Shown here one piece after another: positions 23,541 to 32,664 of a DNA stretch of 54,548 nt. The notes under the pieces were generated by a model. The model did no database searches. It saw only the letters and a list, made by a program, of their open reading frames with translations, and was not told where the DNA came from. The stretch comes from Thermohalobaculum sp039026295 (GTDB lineage Bacteria; Pseudomonadota; Alphaproteobacteria; Rhodobacterales; Rhodobacteraceae), in the NCBI GenBank assembly GCA_039026295.1, contig JBCCMP010000002.1, positions 1-54,548 of the forward strand. Reading direction: 5' to 3'. Position numbers and translations under genes: made by a program. Position 1 is the stretch's first letter. Every line of letters begins with the position of its first letter.

Positions 23541-24789
23541 CAAAGAAATCCTCCGGAAGCCAGACCGAGTTTGCCAGATGGCCGTTATGGCCTTCAAGAA
23601 CACGGTTGTTGAATTCGAACAAGATGCGGTCGGTGCGGGTGTCGACTTCGAAGGCGCGGCCTTCTCCTGGCGACGACACATGCAGGACGTCTGGCGTGAC
23701 TTCCTGCTGTTGGCCCATGCGGGCCGAGTAGAATTCGGCGGCCTCGAACATGTTGACGACCTTGTCGGTCGCAGGGTCCACTGCGACGACGGAGCTGCGC
23801 AGTTCGTAACGGCCTGCGAAGTTGTTGTTGAACACCGAGATCAGGCCATCCGAGCGGAACTCGGGGTCGTGCTGGTGGATCCAGGGACCCTGGCGGATCC
23901 ATTTGATCTCGTAGGTCTCGGGGTCCATCACCAGCACGGCCTGCAGGTTGCGCAAGCTCATCAGAAGATCACCTGGCTCGAACATCGGGAAAGCTGGGGC
24001 CATCTCGGTGCTGAGCGCTTCGATATCGTTGGTATGGAACAGGTCGGTGCTGCGCTTTTCGCTGGCGGTACCTTCACCGCGCTGGAAGTAGCTGGGCAGC
24101 CCGAGGATCTCGAGATTTTCCGGCCGCTTGTGCAGCATGTCGCCGGTAATGTCGATTTCCTGAAGCGTTTTGCCTGTTTTCGGGTCGAAACGGACCATGA
24201 CTTCGTCTTGACCATAGGCGGCATCTCGGCCCAGCCAGCTCCAAACGGTGCCATCCTCGGCGCGCGACATCAGGTGGTGGAAATACTCCTGACGGGCCCA
24301 ATTGGCTTTCCCGCACCGGTCGTAGCTGGCGAGGATTTTCTCTTTGGCAAGCCCGTTGATGATGATCGATCCATCGGGCTCGATGATCAGACCGTGGGGA
24401 TGGATGCGTCCGCCAAGCGCGCCGCCGATCTCGTTGAGTTCCGGGTCCCCCACGCTCCAGGTCCAGGTCTTTGTCCCGTCTGCATCATAGAGGTCGACCT
24501 CATACATGTCGCGCTCAAGGTCATAGATCATGAAGGCGCGCCAGCCGCGCGGCGCATCGTCTTCATGCATGTGGAACGGGTCGTTCGGGGCGTCCGGGCG
24601 CCGTTCGAGCAGCAAATTCTCAGGCGCGGCGACCCCGGTGGCCAGAAGCATTCGGCCGGCTTGGAGGGCGCGGGTCACCTGGCTTGTTGGCGGTGCATTC
24701 GTATAGGCGATGGAAAACCCGATGGCCCCTGCAATGAGGGACACCAGAAAACCCAAAGATATCAGGAATACAATAAATGACTTCGACAT
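23506..24789 (-). CDS. Arylsulfotransferase (ASST)-like protein
   Basis: A 427-residue protein with one N-terminal helix (FIVFLISLGFLVSLIAGAIGF) and a periplasmic beta-propeller of the ASST superfamily. His-bearing motifs in family order are GRIHPHGLII, STDLFHTNDIEAL, IHQHDPEF and LEGHNGHLANS. Repeated beta blades such as VLVMDPETYEIKWI fit a six-bladed propeller. Characterised ASSTs move sulfate from a phenolic sulfate ester through a His, without PAPS. Many distant relatives have no proven activity, so sulfotransfer is possible but unproven. It is first in an operon with two small membrane proteins and a PAPS-type sulfotransferase. Confidence 0.75.
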   Translation of the reverse strand: MSKSFIVFLISLGFLVSLIAGAIGFSIAYTNAPPTSQVTRALQAGRMLLATGVAAPENLLLERRPDAPNDPFHMHEDDAPRGWRAFMIYDLERDMYEVDLYDADGTKTWTWSVGDPELNEIGGALGGRIHPHGLIIEPDGSIIINGLAKEKILASYDRCGKANWARQEYFHHLMSRAEDGTVWSWLGRDAAYGQDEVMVRFDPKTGKTLQEIDITGDMLHKRPENLEILGLPSYFQRGEGTASEKRSTDLFHTNDIEALSTEMAPAFPMFEPGDLLMSLRNLQAVLVMDPETYEIKWIRQGPWIHQHDPEFRSDGLISVFNNNFAGRYELRSSVVAVDPATDKVVNMFEAAEFYSARMGQQQEVTPDVLHVSSPGEGRAFEVDTRTDRILFEFNNRVLEGHNGHLANSVWLPEDFFDEDPKTYSCAN

Positions 24790-25076
24790 GGGTCATTATC
24801 CCAACGTTGCAGCACTCGTATTTCCGGGGCACCGACCTGACACACAGGAATTTCCCAGTGCCGTTGATTATAGACGCATTGGCCAAAAATCAATCAGACC
24901 TGGGTGCGGATGCTTGGAAGGGATGGGTCTCTGTCCGAAATGCAACAAGTTTCGGCAAATTGCGGATCTTCTGGCAAGATCTGTGCCGTGGGCATGCCAG
25001 AACAGCCCTGAAGGCCTGGAATAATAGTCTCTGATCAAGGGGGTTTTGCACGCTTTCAAAACGCCGAAAACGATTT
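24790..25076. other. Intergenic region before tRNA-Leu
   Basis: About 287 bp that should hold the promoter of the minus-strand arylsulfotransferase-like operon. An 85-codon plus-strand reading frame (24777-25034) crosses it. It starts inside the other gene and looks like no known protein, so I do not call it. Confidence 0.35.
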
Positions 25077-25163
25077 TGGTGCCCAGGAGAGGACTCGAAC
25101 CTCCACGTCCATACGGACACTAGCACCTGAAGCTAGCGCGTCTACCAATTCCGCCACCTGGGC
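25077..25163 (-). tRNA. tRNA-Leu (anticodon CAG)
   Basis: The minus strand folds as a class II tRNA. The acceptor stem GCCCAGG pairs with CCTGGGC. The D-loop is AATTGGTAGAC. The anticodon stem CTAGC/GCTAG encloses TTCAGGT with anticodon CAG. There is a long variable arm (TGTCCGTATGGACG) and a T-arm with GTTCGAGTCC. The discriminator A and an encoded CCA follow at 25080-25077. It reads CUG codons, the most used Leu codon in such GC-rich genomes. A tRNA gene on a plasmid this size is unusual. Confidence 0.93.
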
Positions 25164-25221
25164 AGGTGCCGTGGCGCAGCGAGGTAACGGCATGGCGCGT
25201 CGGTGTCAACGGGTCCCGCGC

Positions 25222-26487
25222 CTAGCTGTGGCTGGTGTAAGGCGCGGGCCGGATCGCGCCGTCCGCCGCGCCCGCAAAGAGCGTGGCAAGGCGGGCGGCT
25301 TCGGTGCGAATGTCAAAGTCAGAGGCCACCACGGCAGGGCCCGCGGCCCCCATGCGCGCCCGCAAGTCCGGGTCGGTGGCCAGCGTGCGGATACGGTCGG
25401 CAAGTCGTGTGGCATCGCCCGGTGGCACAAGGAACCCGGTGGTGCCGTCCTCAATCAGTTCGCCCACGCCTGCGACCTGAGTGGCAATCACCGGGCGGGC
25501 ACTGGCCAGCGCTTCCATCAGGACGACAGGCACGCCTTCGGCGAAGGAAGGCAGCACGAACACGTCTGTGCCTTGCATGGCCTGCGCCACTTCGGCCTGG
25601 GAGAGGTAGCCGGTGAAGGTCACCGCATCGCCCAAGGGCTTGGCGGCCTCTTCCAGCCGTTTGCGGTCGGGGCCGTCACCCACCAGCACCATGTGGATGT
25701 TGGGGAGATCGGGGATCACCTCGGCCAGCGCCTGGAACAGCACGCGGAGCCCTTTGACGGGCGCAAGACGCCCGACGAAGAGAAGCCGCACTTCACCCTC
25801 GCGCCGGGGCGGAATGGCTGGGGTCACCGGTGTGGCATAGCGCTCGGGCGTGACACCGCAATGGATGATGTGCAGCTTCTGCCAGTGCGCGGGGTCGGAG
25901 AAGAACATCAGCTGGCTGCGGGCATAATGACTGATCGTGGCAACGAAGCGCGCATGGGCCGTTTTGGTTGCCAAATCCCAGTAATAGGGTCGAAACAGAT
26001 CCGCCGGACCGTGCAGCGTGAAGCTGTAGGGGATGCCGGTCAGTTTCGAGGCGACGGCGGCGACGGTGCAGCTGCCGAAGACGAAGTGATTATGGACATG
26101 CTCGACCTTTTCCCGCTCCAGATAGCGGGCCAGGATTGTAGCCTCGAGAAAGAAGATAAGCTGATAGGCGGTGGCCTTTATTCCGTCGGGGCGCATCGAC
26201 CAGGCAAGCTTGAGCGCGCTCAGGTACTTTCCCGGCTGGGTGAAGAGATAGCTTTGCGCCGCAAGCAGCTTCAGCGGCTTTTTCGCCTGTTCGAGGATGT
26301 GGAATGTGGTGCGGGCGGCTTCTTTCTCGGCCTCACCGGGGTGCTGTTCAGGGGGCGTGCGCCGGACCGAGCAGGTCAGGACCTCGGCACCCAGCTCGCG
26401 CAAGGCTTCGACTTCGCGCTGGATGAAGGTCAGTGAGACTTCCGGGTACTGGCCCGTCAGATAGGCGATGCGCGGCAGCTTCTTCAT
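25222..26487 (-). CDS. GT4-family glycosyltransferase
   Basis: A 421-residue GT-B retaining glycosyltransferase. The N-terminal half has RIAYLTGQYPEVSLTFIQRE and VEHVHNHFVFGS. The C-terminal half has RLLFVGRLAPVKGLRVLFQA, HMVLVGDGPDRKRLEE and the donor-site motif FVLPSFAEGVPVVLMEALA, followed by PVIATQVAGVGELIEDG. This is the standard colanic-acid type GT4 pattern. The ATG at 26487 is chosen; a TTG at 26505 that overlaps the preceding stop is an alternative. It is the last gene of a minus-strand run that begins with GalE and the two Gfo/Idh/MocA proteins, so its donor may be a sugar they produce. Confidence 0.9.
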   Translation of the reverse strand: MKKLPRIAYLTGQYPEVSLTFIQREVEALRELGAEVLTCSVRRTPPEQHPGEAEKEAARTTFHILEQAKKPLKLLAAQSYLFTQPGKYLSALKLAWSMRPDGIKATAYQLIFFLEATILARYLEREKVEHVHNHFVFGSCTVAAVASKLTGIPYSFTLHGPADLFRPYYWDLATKTAHARFVATISHYARSQLMFFSDPAHWQKLHIIHCGVTPERYATPVTPAIPPRREGEVRLLFVGRLAPVKGLRVLFQALAEVIPDLPNIHMVLVGDGPDRKRLEEAAKPLGDAVTFTGYLSQAEVAQAMQGTDVFVLPSFAEGVPVVLMEALASARPVIATQVAGVGELIEDGTTGFLVPPGDATRLADRIRTLATDPDLRARMGAAGPAVVASDFDIRTEAARLATLFAGAADGAIRPAPYTSHS

Positions 26488-26501
26488 GGGGCTTGGGTCC
26501 G

Positions 26502-27785
26502 TCAAACAAGTTTTGCGCCGAGAAGACGTGGCAAAAGGCCGGGCGTCCGTAGGCTGGCGTAATCCGGGCCGGCTTTTGCGGTGCGCTCGGGCAGGGTCAG
26601 AGGGTCAAAACGGGTCTCCATCGCGTGGCCTGCCCCGTTTGGCCCAGCACCCTGGATGGCGAGTGTCAGCTCGGTGAGGTGCAGCGTGAAGTCCGGCCCC
26701 GGGAAATGTGGGCGGCCTGTCGTGATGGCGTCGGCCAGTTCGGCCAGGCCGATGGATTTGTCCTGCTCGCCCCGCTGCGCCGCTTTCCAGCGCTGAAGCA
26801 TGTTGCCCTTGGGCCGTTCGATCTCGGTCGCTCCGGGTGCCGGGCTTTCGGCCAAGGGTACGCGGTGGCCGCCGACGCCGGTGAGGCGTTGCAGCAGGCT
26901 GCTGTCGCGAACCGCGCGCAGGTTCCGGGTTTTGAGCGCCAGGCTGGTAAAGGGCTCCAGCCGCACCGGGCAGGTGTAATCGCGATAGGTATCCGCGCTC
27001 AGCACACCCCGGTTGCCGACGATGCGCATGCGGTGATCGGTGGGCGCGGCGATGGAACAGGTGATCCGCCCGACCACGCCGCTTTCGAAATCGAGGATCG
27101 CGACCGAGAAATCGGGCGTATCGGGGGGGGTGAGCGGCTTGTCGGTCTTGTCCGGCAGCGTCGCCTTGGAAAACGCGGTGACCGAGCGGACGGGGCCGAA
27201 AATGGCGCACATCCACGTCAGGTGATAGCCGATATGCTCCCAGGTGCAGCCCATCTCGTATTCGTGCACGTAAGGCCAGGGCGCGCCGGAGCGCGATCTC
27301 CATGTCTCGGGCTGCAAGAGATAGACCGGGTTGTCGTCGAACTCGGCATAGATCATGCGCGGCGCGCCGATGGCACCATCCTGCACGGCCTTCCAAAGGG
27401 TCTGAACCGTCGGGCTGAGCGCGTTTGACGGCGCACAAGAGAGCCGCAGTCCCTTCTCTTCGGCCAGCTTGGCGAGCGCTTTTGCTTCTGCAAGCGACGT
27501 GGTGAAGGGTTTTTCGCAGTAGACGTGCTTTCCCGCCTCGAGAATGGCGCGGGTGACCTCGGCATGGGATTTGATCGAGGTGAAATTGGCGACGATGTCA
27601 ATTTCGGGATCGGCCAGAAGGGCGGCATTATCGTCGTAATGTTTGAGATCGTAGTACTTGGCGACTTGCGCGGCACGCGCCTGATCCCGATCGGCGACAC
27701 CGGCCAATGTGATCCCGGGATGCCGGTCAAAAGTCGTCATGTAATGGTCGAAGACGTAGCCGCAGCCGATCACACCGATCTTCAT
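26502..27785 (-). CDS. Gfo/Idh/MocA-family oxidoreductase
   Basis: A 427-residue NAD(P)-dependent sugar oxidoreductase. The Rossmann loop is KIGVIGCGYVFDHYM, and the family's catalytic EKP is in GKHVYCEKPFTTSL. EYEMGCTWEHIGYHLTWM and YLLQPETWRSRSG are in the C-terminal alpha/beta domain that holds the sugar. Relatives act on nucleotide sugars or free polyols, often as oxidases at C3 during amino- or keto-sugar synthesis. The downstream GT4 gene begins right after it and a second family member starts 4 bp upstream (ATGA overlap). The length is about 70 residues above the family mean because of an extended C-terminus. Substrate unknown. Confidence 0.88.
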   Translation of the reverse strand: MKIGVIGCGYVFDHYMTTFDRHPGITLAGVADRDQARAAQVAKYYDLKHYDDNAALLADPEIDIVANFTSIKSHAEVTRAILEAGKHVYCEKPFTTSLAEAKALAKLAEEKGLRLSCAPSNALSPTVQTLWKAVQDGAIGAPRMIYAEFDDNPVYLLQPETWRSRSGAPWPYVHEYEMGCTWEHIGYHLTWMCAIFGPVRSVTAFSKATLPDKTDKPLTPPDTPDFSVAILDFESGVVGRITCSIAAPTDHRMRIVGNRGVLSADTYRDYTCPVRLEPFTSLALKTRNLRAVRDSSLLQRLTGVGGHRVPLAESPAPGATEIERPKGNMLQRWKAAQRGEQDKSIGLAELADAITTGRPHFPGPDFTLHLTELTLAIQGAGPNGAGHAMETRFDPLTLPERTAKAGPDYASLRTPGLLPRLLGAKLV

Positions 27786-28879
27786 GGGGTGGCTCCTGTC
27801 TTGTTCGTGGCACTGGCCCTGACGTCATCCATCAGGTCCATCAGCGCGATAGTGTCGTCGAGCGCCATGCGGGGGTCCTTCCCCTGCCCTTCGGCAACCG
27901 CCTGCATCACCGCCTCGGCTTCATAGTGATAGGCATTGCCTGCGAAGGGCGCTGAGATGGCGGAGCCACCGCCCCGGAGGCGCTGTAAGAGGCGCGAGAG
28001 CCTGAGCCCGGCCGCGCTTTCGCGAAAAGCTTCGCCCTTGCGCGGCGCAGTCGCGGGCTTGCCTGAGGCGGTCACGGGGAAAAGCCGGGCGCTGTTGGGC
28101 CGCCAGATGGGTCCGTCGATCTCGAGCCGGGCCTTGGTGCCCCAGATCACCGCGCCATCGGGCCCGGCACTTCGGAGCGAACTGCGCACGGTGGAAATTG
28201 CGCCTGATCCGTGTTCGAGCACCATCACCGTGTCTTCATCGACACGCGTTTCACCCATCCGTTGCAGCGCAACCGTGCGGGCAATGGGTCCAAGCCAGAA
28301 CTGCGCCATGGACAGAGGGTAGATGCCCCGATGGATCATCGCGCCGCCGCCTTGCCCGGCGTTGAACAGGCTTTGGGTCGCGTCGGGCGTATTGGCGGCC
28401 AGGAATTGCGCGTTGAACCCCCGGATCTCGCCCAGATCGCCGCGCGCGATGCGGGACCGGATCTCTCCGGCAAGGGGCTGGAACCGGGTCCACATGGCCT
28501 CCATGCAGAACACATGCGCCGCGCGGGCGGCTTCCGCGATCTCGCGCGCCTCTGCCCCGGTCTGGGCGAAGGGTTTTTCGACCAGAACCGGTTTACCCGC
28601 CGCGATCCCCATCAGCGCATGGGGTTTGTGCAGCGCGGGTGGCGTGGCGATGTAGATGGCATCGACATCCGGGGCGTGGGCGGCGTCTTCATAGGTTGAG
28701 GCTTTGGCCTCTGGCGCGAGGTCCCGGACAAAGCGTGTCGCGTTCGCAGGGTCGCGCGAGGCGACATGGCTGACCACCGCCCTGCCCTTCAGGCTGCGCA
28801 GATCCAGTACGAATTTCCGTGCAACAGAGCCTGTTCCGAAGATGGCCCAGCGAAAGGTTCCGCCACCGGCGTTCTCCAT
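27782..28879 (-). CDS. Gfo/Idh/MocA-family oxidoreductase, second copy
   Basis: A 365-residue NAD(P)-dependent oxidoreductase. FRWAIFGTGSVARKFV is the cofactor loop and GKPVLVEKPFAQTG carries the EKP Lys. The C-terminal half (EAMWTRFQPL, GGGAMIHRGIYPLSMAQFWLG) resembles the trans-1,2-dihydrobenzene-1,2-diol dehydrogenase/glucose-fructose oxidoreductase branch, different from the branch of its neighbour. I take the ATG at 28879; a longer reading to 29281 runs into galE and has no family match. The 4-bp overlap with the downstream paralogue suggests two successive redox steps on the same sugar. Confidence 0.86.
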   Translation of the reverse strand: MENAGGGTFRWAIFGTGSVARKFVLDLRSLKGRAVVSHVASRDPANATRFVRDLAPEAKASTYEDAAHAPDVDAIYIATPPALHKPHALMGIAAGKPVLVEKPFAQTGAEAREIAEAARAAHVFCMEAMWTRFQPLAGEIRSRIARGDLGEIRGFNAQFLAANTPDATQSLFNAGQGGGAMIHRGIYPLSMAQFWLGPIARTVALQRMGETRVDEDTVMVLEHGSGAISTVRSSLRSAGPDGAVIWGTKARLEIDGPIWRPNSARLFPVTASGKPATAPRKGEAFRESAAGLRLSRLLQRLRGGGSAISAPFAGNAYHYEAEAVMQAVAEGQGKDPRMALDDTIALMDLMDDVRASATNKTGATP

Positions 28880-29045
28880 CAGGACACATCCTTCGTCACC
28901 ACCAACAACCTGCGTTTCTTTACCCGAGATCGCGTGTTTTTCAACGGTTCGTGCCGGGAGTGCCGCCTCTTGGCGGCAAATGGTGGTAGATTTCACGCAA
29001 CGCCTGAGAGATGCCGTCCGCATGGCGCTACGGCCAGATGCAAGG

Positions 29046-30065
29046 TCACGTGTTGCGGCCCCGTTGCCAAGCCCAGGCGTCCCGGCACATGTCTTCGAGA
29101 TCGCGTTTGGCCTTCCAGTTGAGCCGGTCATGCGCGCGCTGTGGGTCGGCCAATGAAGTGGCGATGTCTCCGGGGCGGCGGGCCGTGATCTTGTAGGGCA
29201 CGGTCTTGCCGGAGGCGGCCTCGACGGCGCGGACCATCTCCAGCACCGAATAGCCCCGCCCGGTGCCGACATTGATCGCATGAACGCCCGGACCCTGCCC
29301 GGTCAGCGTGAGGGCGGCGAGATGCGCTTCGGCCAGATCCATCACGTGGATATAATCGCGCACGCCGGTGCCATCGGGCGTTTCATAGTCATTGCCGAAG
29401 ACCGAGAGCGTCTCGCGCCAGCCGATGGCGACCTGCATCAGGTAGGGCATGAGGTTGTTGGGCACGCCTTGCGGCGCCTCCCCGATCCGGGCCGAACGAT
29501 GTGCGCCTGCCGGGTTGAAATAGCGCAGGTTCACCGCAGCAAGGGCGGGATTGGCGCGGTGCCAGTCCTCTGTGATCTGTTCGATCATGCGTTTCGACTG
29601 GCCATAGGGGTTGGTCGGTCTCAGCGGATGATCTTCGGCGATGGGCACTTGATCGGGGTCGCCATAGACGGTGGCGGAAGACGAAAAGACGAGCCGTTTG
29701 CAGCCAATCTCGTCCATCGCACGGAACAGGGTGACGCTGCCGCCCACATTGACGCGGTAATATTGCAGCGGGTCGGCCACCGCTTCGCCCACCGCCTTCA
29801 GCCCGGCAAAGTGGATGACGCCGTCCGGCTTGAAAGCAGCCAATGCGCGTGCCAGCGCCGGACCATCGGTGATGTCCACCTTCGCGACCTCGGGGCTGTG
29901 TCCGGCAATCCCGGCAACATTTTCGGGCACGCTCTCTTCCGAGTTGTCGAAATTGTCGAGGATCAGCACCTGATGACCGGCTTCCAGCAGGGCGACAGAA
30001 GTGTGGCTGCCAATGTAACCGGCGCCGCCGGTGACCGCGATACGAGAGACGTGTTCAGGGGGCAT
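29046..30065 (-). CDS. galE: UDP-glucose 4-epimerase
   Basis: A 339-residue short-chain dehydrogenase-type epimerase that interconverts UDP-glucose and UDP-galactose, or the N-acetyl forms. It has the NAD loop VTGGAGYIGSHTSVALLE, VIHFAGLKAVGEAVADPL, SSSATVYGDP and the catalytic NPYGQSKRM. NLRYFNPAGAH, GVRDYIHVMDLAEAHL and the late ARRPGDIATSLADP are all diagnostic of GalE. Full family length. It sits between the sulfotransferase gene upstream and the oxidoreductases downstream, and indicates that galactose or a derivative is a building block of the polymer. Confidence 0.95.
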   Translation of the reverse strand: MPPEHVSRIAVTGGAGYIGSHTSVALLEAGHQVLILDNFDNSEESVPENVAGIAGHSPEVAKVDITDGPALARALAAFKPDGVIHFAGLKAVGEAVADPLQYYRVNVGGSVTLFRAMDEIGCKRLVFSSSATVYGDPDQVPIAEDHPLRPTNPYGQSKRMIEQITEDWHRANPALAAVNLRYFNPAGAHRSARIGEAPQGVPNNLMPYLMQVAIGWRETLSVFGNDYETPDGTGVRDYIHVMDLAEAHLAALTLTGQGPGVHAINVGTGRGYSVLEMVRAVEAASGKTVPYKITARRPGDIATSLADPQRAHDRLNWKAKRDLEDMCRDAWAWQRGRNT

Positions 30066-30071
30066 TCGAGA

Positions 30072-31088
30072 TCAGGTGACCATGCTGTGGGGAATGGATT
30101 TGGGGGCATCGGGACCCTGAAACAGAGAGAAGGCGCGAGATTCCTTCGCAATCGAGATGACCTGCTGCTGGTCTTCTGCCGGGAGCGTCGTACTCCAGCG
30201 GGTCGCGGCGGTTAACGGGTTGCGCACCAGGTCGTGATAGCCTTCGGCATCGGTATCCTGGTCGAGCGAGCGGGCGATGAAGGCGTCGCATTCTTCGGCC
30301 CAGTCGAGGCCGCACCAGTCCAGTAGTTCGCTAAAGACTTTGCGGGGGTTGCTGCAGAGATTCTCATACAGGATGACCTGCATGTTCTCGCACCCTTCCA
30401 CCTTGCGCAGCACGATATCGTTCAGCACCGACCACCGATATGCCATGATCTCCAGTTCGGTAAAATCCTCTTCCCGCAGGTCGTCGGTGTCGCGCCCGTC
30501 AAACGAATAGAGCCGGGCCAGATCTTCGCGTGGCGGCAGGTAGACCGGGGTCATCTTGCCGCTGTGCATCCCCTTGCTTTGCGAGGCCACATAGCCGCAG
30601 GGGTGGCGGACCACATAAATCACCTTCATCTCGGGATTGGCGCGCGCAATATCCGGGGTGAAGCTTTGCCGTGTGACGGTTTTCACCACGATATGTGAAG
30701 GGCCCGGAGAGCTTGTGAAATCGGGAACCTGCACAAAGCGTCGTCTGTGCTTTGGCAAGAGCGAACTGATCATGCTGGCACCGTACATATAGCTGTTGCG
30801 CAGGTGGTGCGCGGCGATGCTGCGATAGGGTTTTCTCAGAATGGGGCGCTTGCGCATGGCGCGTAACGGGCGTCTGGCGAAATACTTTTCGGCCATTTCG
30901 CTGACGGTTTGATCCGTGATCACATCGCCGAAACGATAGACCAGATCAGGTTCATGGATGGCAAGGACACTGGGGTGGTGGTCAAAAACCTTCTGCACCC
31001 AGCTTGTTCCAGAGCGCCCGAGGCCATTGATGAGAATACGCTTTGTCACAGTCCAGTCCGGGTAATCATAAACACAACGACAGATCAT
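30072..31088 (-). CDS. PAPS-dependent sulfotransferase
   Basis: A sulfotransferase of about 338 residues. The phosphosulfate loop is ILINGLGRSGTSWVQKVF and the 3'-phosphate segment is MKVIYVVRHPCGYVASQSKG. A GTG at 31049 directly before the conserved part is another possible start. The longer reading to 31217 would overlap the divergent manC leader. It ends 6 bp before galE begins and is probably cotranscribed with it. The region between its start and manC (31237) is a short divergent promoter. Confidence 0.85.
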   Translation of the reverse strand: MICRCVYDYPDWTVTKRILINGLGRSGTSWVQKVFDHHPSVLAIHEPDLVYRFGDVITDQTVSEMAEKYFARRPLRAMRKRPILRKPYRSIAAHHLRNSYMYGASMISSLLPKHRRRFVQVPDFTSSPGPSHIVVKTVTRQSFTPDIARANPEMKVIYVVRHPCGYVASQSKGMHSGKMTPVYLPPREDLARLYSFDGRDTDDLREEDFTELEIMAYRWSVLNDIVLRKVEGCENMQVILYENLCSNPRKVFSELLDWCGLDWAEECDAFIARSLDQDTDAEGYHDLVRNPLTAATRWSTTLPAEDQQQVISIAKESRAFSLFQGPDAPKSIPHSMVT

Positions 31089-31236
31089 AAGAAGCAGAGG
31101 GCGAACATCAAATCTTATCTGCGCCGCAGCATTTTTCGCGCCCCGATCAGTGCAGTCGGGCCACGTCTGCCAACAGATTTTGCAGGATGCTTGCCAGAAG
31201 GGGAGCGAGAATGTCATCAGACGGGGGAGTTCAAGA

Positions 31237-32664
31237 ATGAGTGCATCGATGTCGAATCCAATTCATCCCGTGATCCTGTGCGGAGGGTCGGGAACCCGGC
31301 TCTGGCCCGCCTCACGCAAGGCGTATCCCAAACAATTTGCGCCACTTCTCGGCAAAAAAAGTCTCTATCAGGGAACATTGGAGCGTTTTTCGCGGCCTGG
31401 CTTTGCCCCACCGATGGTCATGACCGGTGAGGATTTCCGGTTTCTGGCTGTGGAACAGGCCGATGCACTCGGGCTGTCGGATGCGCGCGTCGTGGTTGAG
31501 CCGGTGGGGCGTAACACAGCGCCTGCGATTCTGGCGGCGGCGCTCATGCTGGAGGATCACCCGGACGATCTGATGCTGGTCGCGCCATCGGATCACGTGA
31601 TGACGGATGTCGCAGCCTTTTATGCAGCCATTCAGGTCGGGCGCGCCGCGGCCGAAGACGGAGCGCTTCTGACCTTTGGCGTGACCCCAGACCGGCCTGA
31701 GACGGGCTATGGCTACCTGCAGCTGGCGGGCCGTCCCGAAGGCCCGACAACGGTGACCAAATTCACCGAAAAACCGGATCTGCAGACCGCACAGGCAATG
31801 CTGGAGGCGGGACACTACCTCTGGAACGCAGGCATCTTCATGGGCCGCGTCCGGGATTTCATCACGGCCTTCGAGACCCATGCACCGGACCTTATCGACC
31901 CGGTGCGCGCGGCGGTCACGGGCGCGGCGCGCGATCTGGATTTCTCCCGCCTTGGTCAGGCGGCCTTCGAGACTGCGCGGGCCATCTCGGTCGATTATGC
32001 GATCATGGAACATGCCGATTGGGTGGTGGCGGTGCCGCTTGATTGCGGTTGGTCAGATCTCGGGTCCTGGGACGCGCTCTGGTCGGTCTCCGGCCCGGAT
32101 GCTGAGGGCAACGCCCTTTCGGGCGAGGTGACGGCCATCGCCTGCGAAGGGTCCTATCTGCGCTCGGAAGATGCCAGCATGACCCTTGTTGGTCTTGGGC
32201 TGAAGGATGTTGTCGCCGTGGCGATGCGCGATGCGGTTCTGGTGGCGGATAAATCCCGGGCGCAAGAGGTCAGGGGCGTGGTCGATATGCTGCGCAAGGC
32301 GGGCAAGGCCCAGGCCGATGACTATCCGCGCTTTCATCGCCCCTGGGGCTGGTACGAGACGCTTTGTCTCGACACCCGCTTCCAGGTGAAGCGGATCATG
32401 GTCAAATCGGGGGGCGTGCTGTCGCTGCAAAGCCATCGGCACCGCTCCGAGCACTGGATCGTCGTGGCGGGCACGGCGGAAGTCACCATTGGCGATAGCG
32501 TGCAACTGGTGACGGAAAACCAGGGGGTCTATATCCCGCTTGGTGAAAAGCACCGCATGGCCAATCCCGGCAAAGTGCCGATGTATCTGATCGAGGTGCA
32601 GACGGGCGCCTATCTCGGTGAGGATGACATTATCCGCTACGAGGACATCTACGACCGGTCGTGA
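31237..32664 (+). CDS. manC: Mannose-1-phosphate guanylyltransferase / mannose-6-phosphate isomerase
   Basis: A 475-residue bifunctional enzyme. Residues ~1-290 are the nucleotidyltransferase, with the pyrophosphorylase signature GGSGTRLWPASRKAYPKQF, then VEPVGRNTAPAI and FTEKPD. The C-terminal type II isomerase cupin has PWGWYETL, QSHRHRSEHWIVVAG and GEKHRMANPG with the metal-binding His residues. It makes GDP-mannose, so mannose, fucose or another GDP-sugar is probably in the polymer. I chose the ATG at 31237 because GGGGGAG lies 8 bp upstream. No ManB or GDP-sugar epimerase gene is on the plasmid. Confidence 0.95.
   Translation: MSASMSNPIHPVILCGGSGTRLWPASRKAYPKQFAPLLGKKSLYQGTLERFSRPGFAPPMVMTGEDFRFLAVEQADALGLSDARVVVEPVGRNTAPAILAAALMLEDHPDDLMLVAPSDHVMTDVAAFYAAIQVGRAAAEDGALLTFGVTPDRPETGYGYLQLAGRPEGPTTVTKFTEKPDLQTAQAMLEAGHYLWNAGIFMGRVRDFITAFETHAPDLIDPVRAAVTGAARDLDFSRLGQAAFETARAISVDYAIMEHADWVVAVPLDCGWSDLGSWDALWSVSGPDAEGNALSGEVTAIACEGSYLRSEDASMTLVGLGLKDVVAVAMRDAVLVADKSRAQEVRGVVDMLRKAGKAQADDYPRFHRPWGWYETLCLDTRFQVKRIMVKSGGVLSLQSHRHRSEHWIVVAGTAEVTIGDSVQLVTENQGVYIPLGEKHRMANPGKVPMYLIEVQTGAYLGEDDIIRYEDIYDRS

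Noticed and set aside
24777..25034. 85-codon plus-strand frame as a gene
   Set aside because: It begins inside the start of the arylsulfotransferase-like gene, has no ribosome site and no protein-like pattern.
28880..29281. N-terminal extension of the second Gfo/Idh/MocA gene
   Set aside because: It overlaps galE and has no family-like residues. The ATG at 28879 directly precedes the cofactor loop.
25222..32664. Complete dTDP-rhamnose operon expected on a RepA biofilm plasmid
   Set aside because: GalE, ManC and the oxidoreductases are present, but nothing resembling RmlA, B, C or D was found in any frame.
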